Positions 6,723 through 7,206 of a stretch of 7,206 nucleotides of DNA are shown piece after piece (the first letter of the stretch is position 1; every line of letters starts with the position of its first letter). Below the pieces are notes generated by a model. That model ran no database searches, was not told the DNA's origin, and saw only the letters and a list, made by a program, of their open reading frames with translations. Position numbers and translations under genes: made by a program. Where the stretch lies: the NCBI GenBank assembly GCA_035551835.1, contig DASZMN010000038.1:1-7206 (forward strand), in the 5' to 3' direction. The DNA is from Bog-473 sp035551835. GTDB taxonomy: Bacteria; Actinomycetota; Acidimicrobiia; Acidimicrobiales; RAAP-2.

Positions 6723-6747
6723 GCCGGGGCGTGGCGGCGCTCCGTAT

Positions 6748-6762
6748 CTGACGCCCCGTCAG
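6748..6762. promoter_or_regulatory. Candidate operator palindrome over the -35 element
   Basis: CTGACG-CCC-CGTCAG is a perfect 6-bp inverted repeat with a three-base centre. Its left arm is the -35 hexamer itself. It looks like a binding site for a dimeric repressor, for example of the TetR family, but no regulator gene is in the window to pair it with. A second inverted repeat, GGGGCGT (6726-6732) with ACGCCCC (6751-6757), overlaps it and could instead form an RNA hairpin after the hydrolase gene. Confidence 0.4.
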
Positions 6763-6776
6763 GTGCGGGCTACGCT
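6748..6776 (+). promoter_or_regulatory. Sigma-70-type promoter of the amidohydrolase gene
   Basis: CTGACG (6748-6753) as -35 and TACGCT (6771-6776) as -10 are separated by exactly 17 bases. This is the most complete promoter in the window. The -10 ends nine bases before ATG 6785, giving a leaderless or near-leaderless transcript. Confidence 0.6.
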
Positions 6777-6784
6777 CGATGCCC

Positions 6785-7141
6785 ATGCCTGAGCCCCTGC
6801 CGAAGATCATCTCGGTCGACGACCACGTGGTCGAACCGCCCAACGTGTGGCAGGACCGGCTCCCTTCCAAGTACGCCGAGGTGGGGCCGCGCGTGGTGCG
6901 CGCGCCCATGCCCGAGGTGGAGTTCCGCGGCGGCTCGCTCAAGGTCAAGGAGGGCTCGGTCGGCTCCCCCGTCGACTGGTGGTACTACGAGGACCTGAAG
7001 CGCCCGCTGCTGCGGGTCGACTCGGCCGTCGGCGTGCCCCGCGACGAGGTGACCATGAAGGGCGTCACCTACGAGGACATGCGCCCCGGCTCCTACGAGG
7101 TGAAGCCCCGCCTCGACGACATGGACGCCAACCACATTTAG
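6785..7141 (+). CDS. Amidohydrolase (amidohydrolase-2-like), N-terminal part ending at an in-frame TAG
   Basis: 118 residues are readable before the TAG. They begin PEPLPKIISVDDHVVEPPNVWQDRLP, the hallmark start of metal-dependent amidohydrolases related to aminocarboxymuconate-semialdehyde decarboxylase. His14 of VDDHVVEP is the likely first metal ligand. The sequence runs through VDWWYYEDLKRPLLRVDS and EVKPRLDDMDANHI. That is where family members continue into a beta strand of the barrel, so 118 residues are far short of the usual 350-400. Codon 119 is TAG, and reading on in frame gives ordinary family sequence to the window end. The gene is either inactivated or carries a sequencing/assembly error. 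ATG 6785 is preferred to ATG 6779, which lies only two bases from the -10 box. Substrate unknown; hydrolase or decarboxylase chemistry is possible. Confidence 0.8.
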   Translation: MPEPLPKIISVDDHVVEPPNVWQDRLPSKYAEVGPRVVRAPMPEVEFRGGSLKVKEGSVGSPVDWWYYEDLKRPLLRVDSAVGVPRDEVTMKGVTYEDMRPGSYEVKPRLDDMDANHI

Positions 7142-7206
7142 GCGGCGCTGTGCTTCCCGACCTTCCCGCGCTTTTGCGGCCAGACGTTCACCGAGGCCAA
7201 GGACAA
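7142..7206 (+). pseudogene. In-frame continuation of the amidohydrolase after the amber codon (cut by window edge)
   Basis: Directly after TAG 7139-7141, the same frame reads AALCFPTFPRFCGQTFTEAKD with no further stop. The step from DMDANHI into AALCFPTFPRF is the expected family transition (a 'DMDxxGVEA..FPT' pattern). A GAG codon changed to TAG would explain it. The stretch has no start codon, promoter or ribosome binding site of its own, so it is not a separate gene. Confidence 0.65.

Noticed and set aside
6726..6757. Rho-independent terminator after the hydrolase gene (GGGGCGT with ACGCCCC)
   Set aside because: There is an 18-base loop, a short stem and no U-tract, and it conflicts with the better palindrome at 6748-6762. 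It was kept only as a note.
7139..7141. TAG read as selenocysteine-like or pyrrolysine recoding
   Set aside because: Two other genes here end normally in TAG, no recoding element is visible, and the family expects an ordinary residue at this site.

Overview
The window is very GC-rich and almost fully coding. GC at third codon positions is strong, GTG starts occur, and most genes appear leaderless. The gene content is paired acyl-CoA dehydrogenases, an Ada-AlkA fusion next to ogt, an amidohydrolase of the 'DxH-EP' type, and a T/P-rich lipoprotein. Together these point to an actinobacterium, with an Acidimicrobiia-like or mycobacteria-like lineage as best guess. The lineage is inferred from style and content, not from a marker gene.

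Layout: (1) Positions 1-1811 hold two acyl-CoA dehydrogenase (ACAD) subunit genes joined by an ATGA overlap; the first is cut by the window edge. They look like the two halves of an alpha2beta2 ACAD of the steroid or branched-acyl type. (2) Positions 1921-3938 are a DNA alkylation repair operon. An Ada N-terminal sensor, AraC-type DNA-binding domain and AlkA glycosylase are fused in one protein, and ogt (O6-methylguanine-DNA methyltransferase) overlaps its stop codon. (3) Positions 3976-4788 encode an NAD-type short-chain dehydrogenase. (4) On the minus strand, 5957-4785 encodes a secreted lipoprotein with a probable beta-propeller body. Its stop codon overlaps that of the dehydrogenase. (5) From a 42-bp divergent promoter region, 6000-6722 encodes a dienelactone hydrolase family protein. 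(6) From 6785 an amidohydrolase begins but meets an in-frame TAG at codon 119. The same frame continues as plausible family sequence to the window edge, so the gene is broken or the base is an error.

Genes and promoters: the ACAD pair, SDR, dienelactone hydrolase family protein and amidohydrolase suit a lipid or aromatic/alicyclic catabolic neighbourhood, but no single pathway can be assigned. Five of the transcription starts share one pattern, a TANNNT-like -10 box ending 7-9 bases before the first base of the start codon. This implies leaderless mRNAs and was used to choose the starts. ogt, inside an operon, has a conventional Shine-Dalgarno instead.

I see no RNA genes, CRISPR arrays, insertion sequences or new defence-like system. 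The most unusual items are the in-frame amber codon, the interlocked divergent promoters, and palindromes sitting on three of the promoters. No gene-free stretch exceeds about 110 bases.
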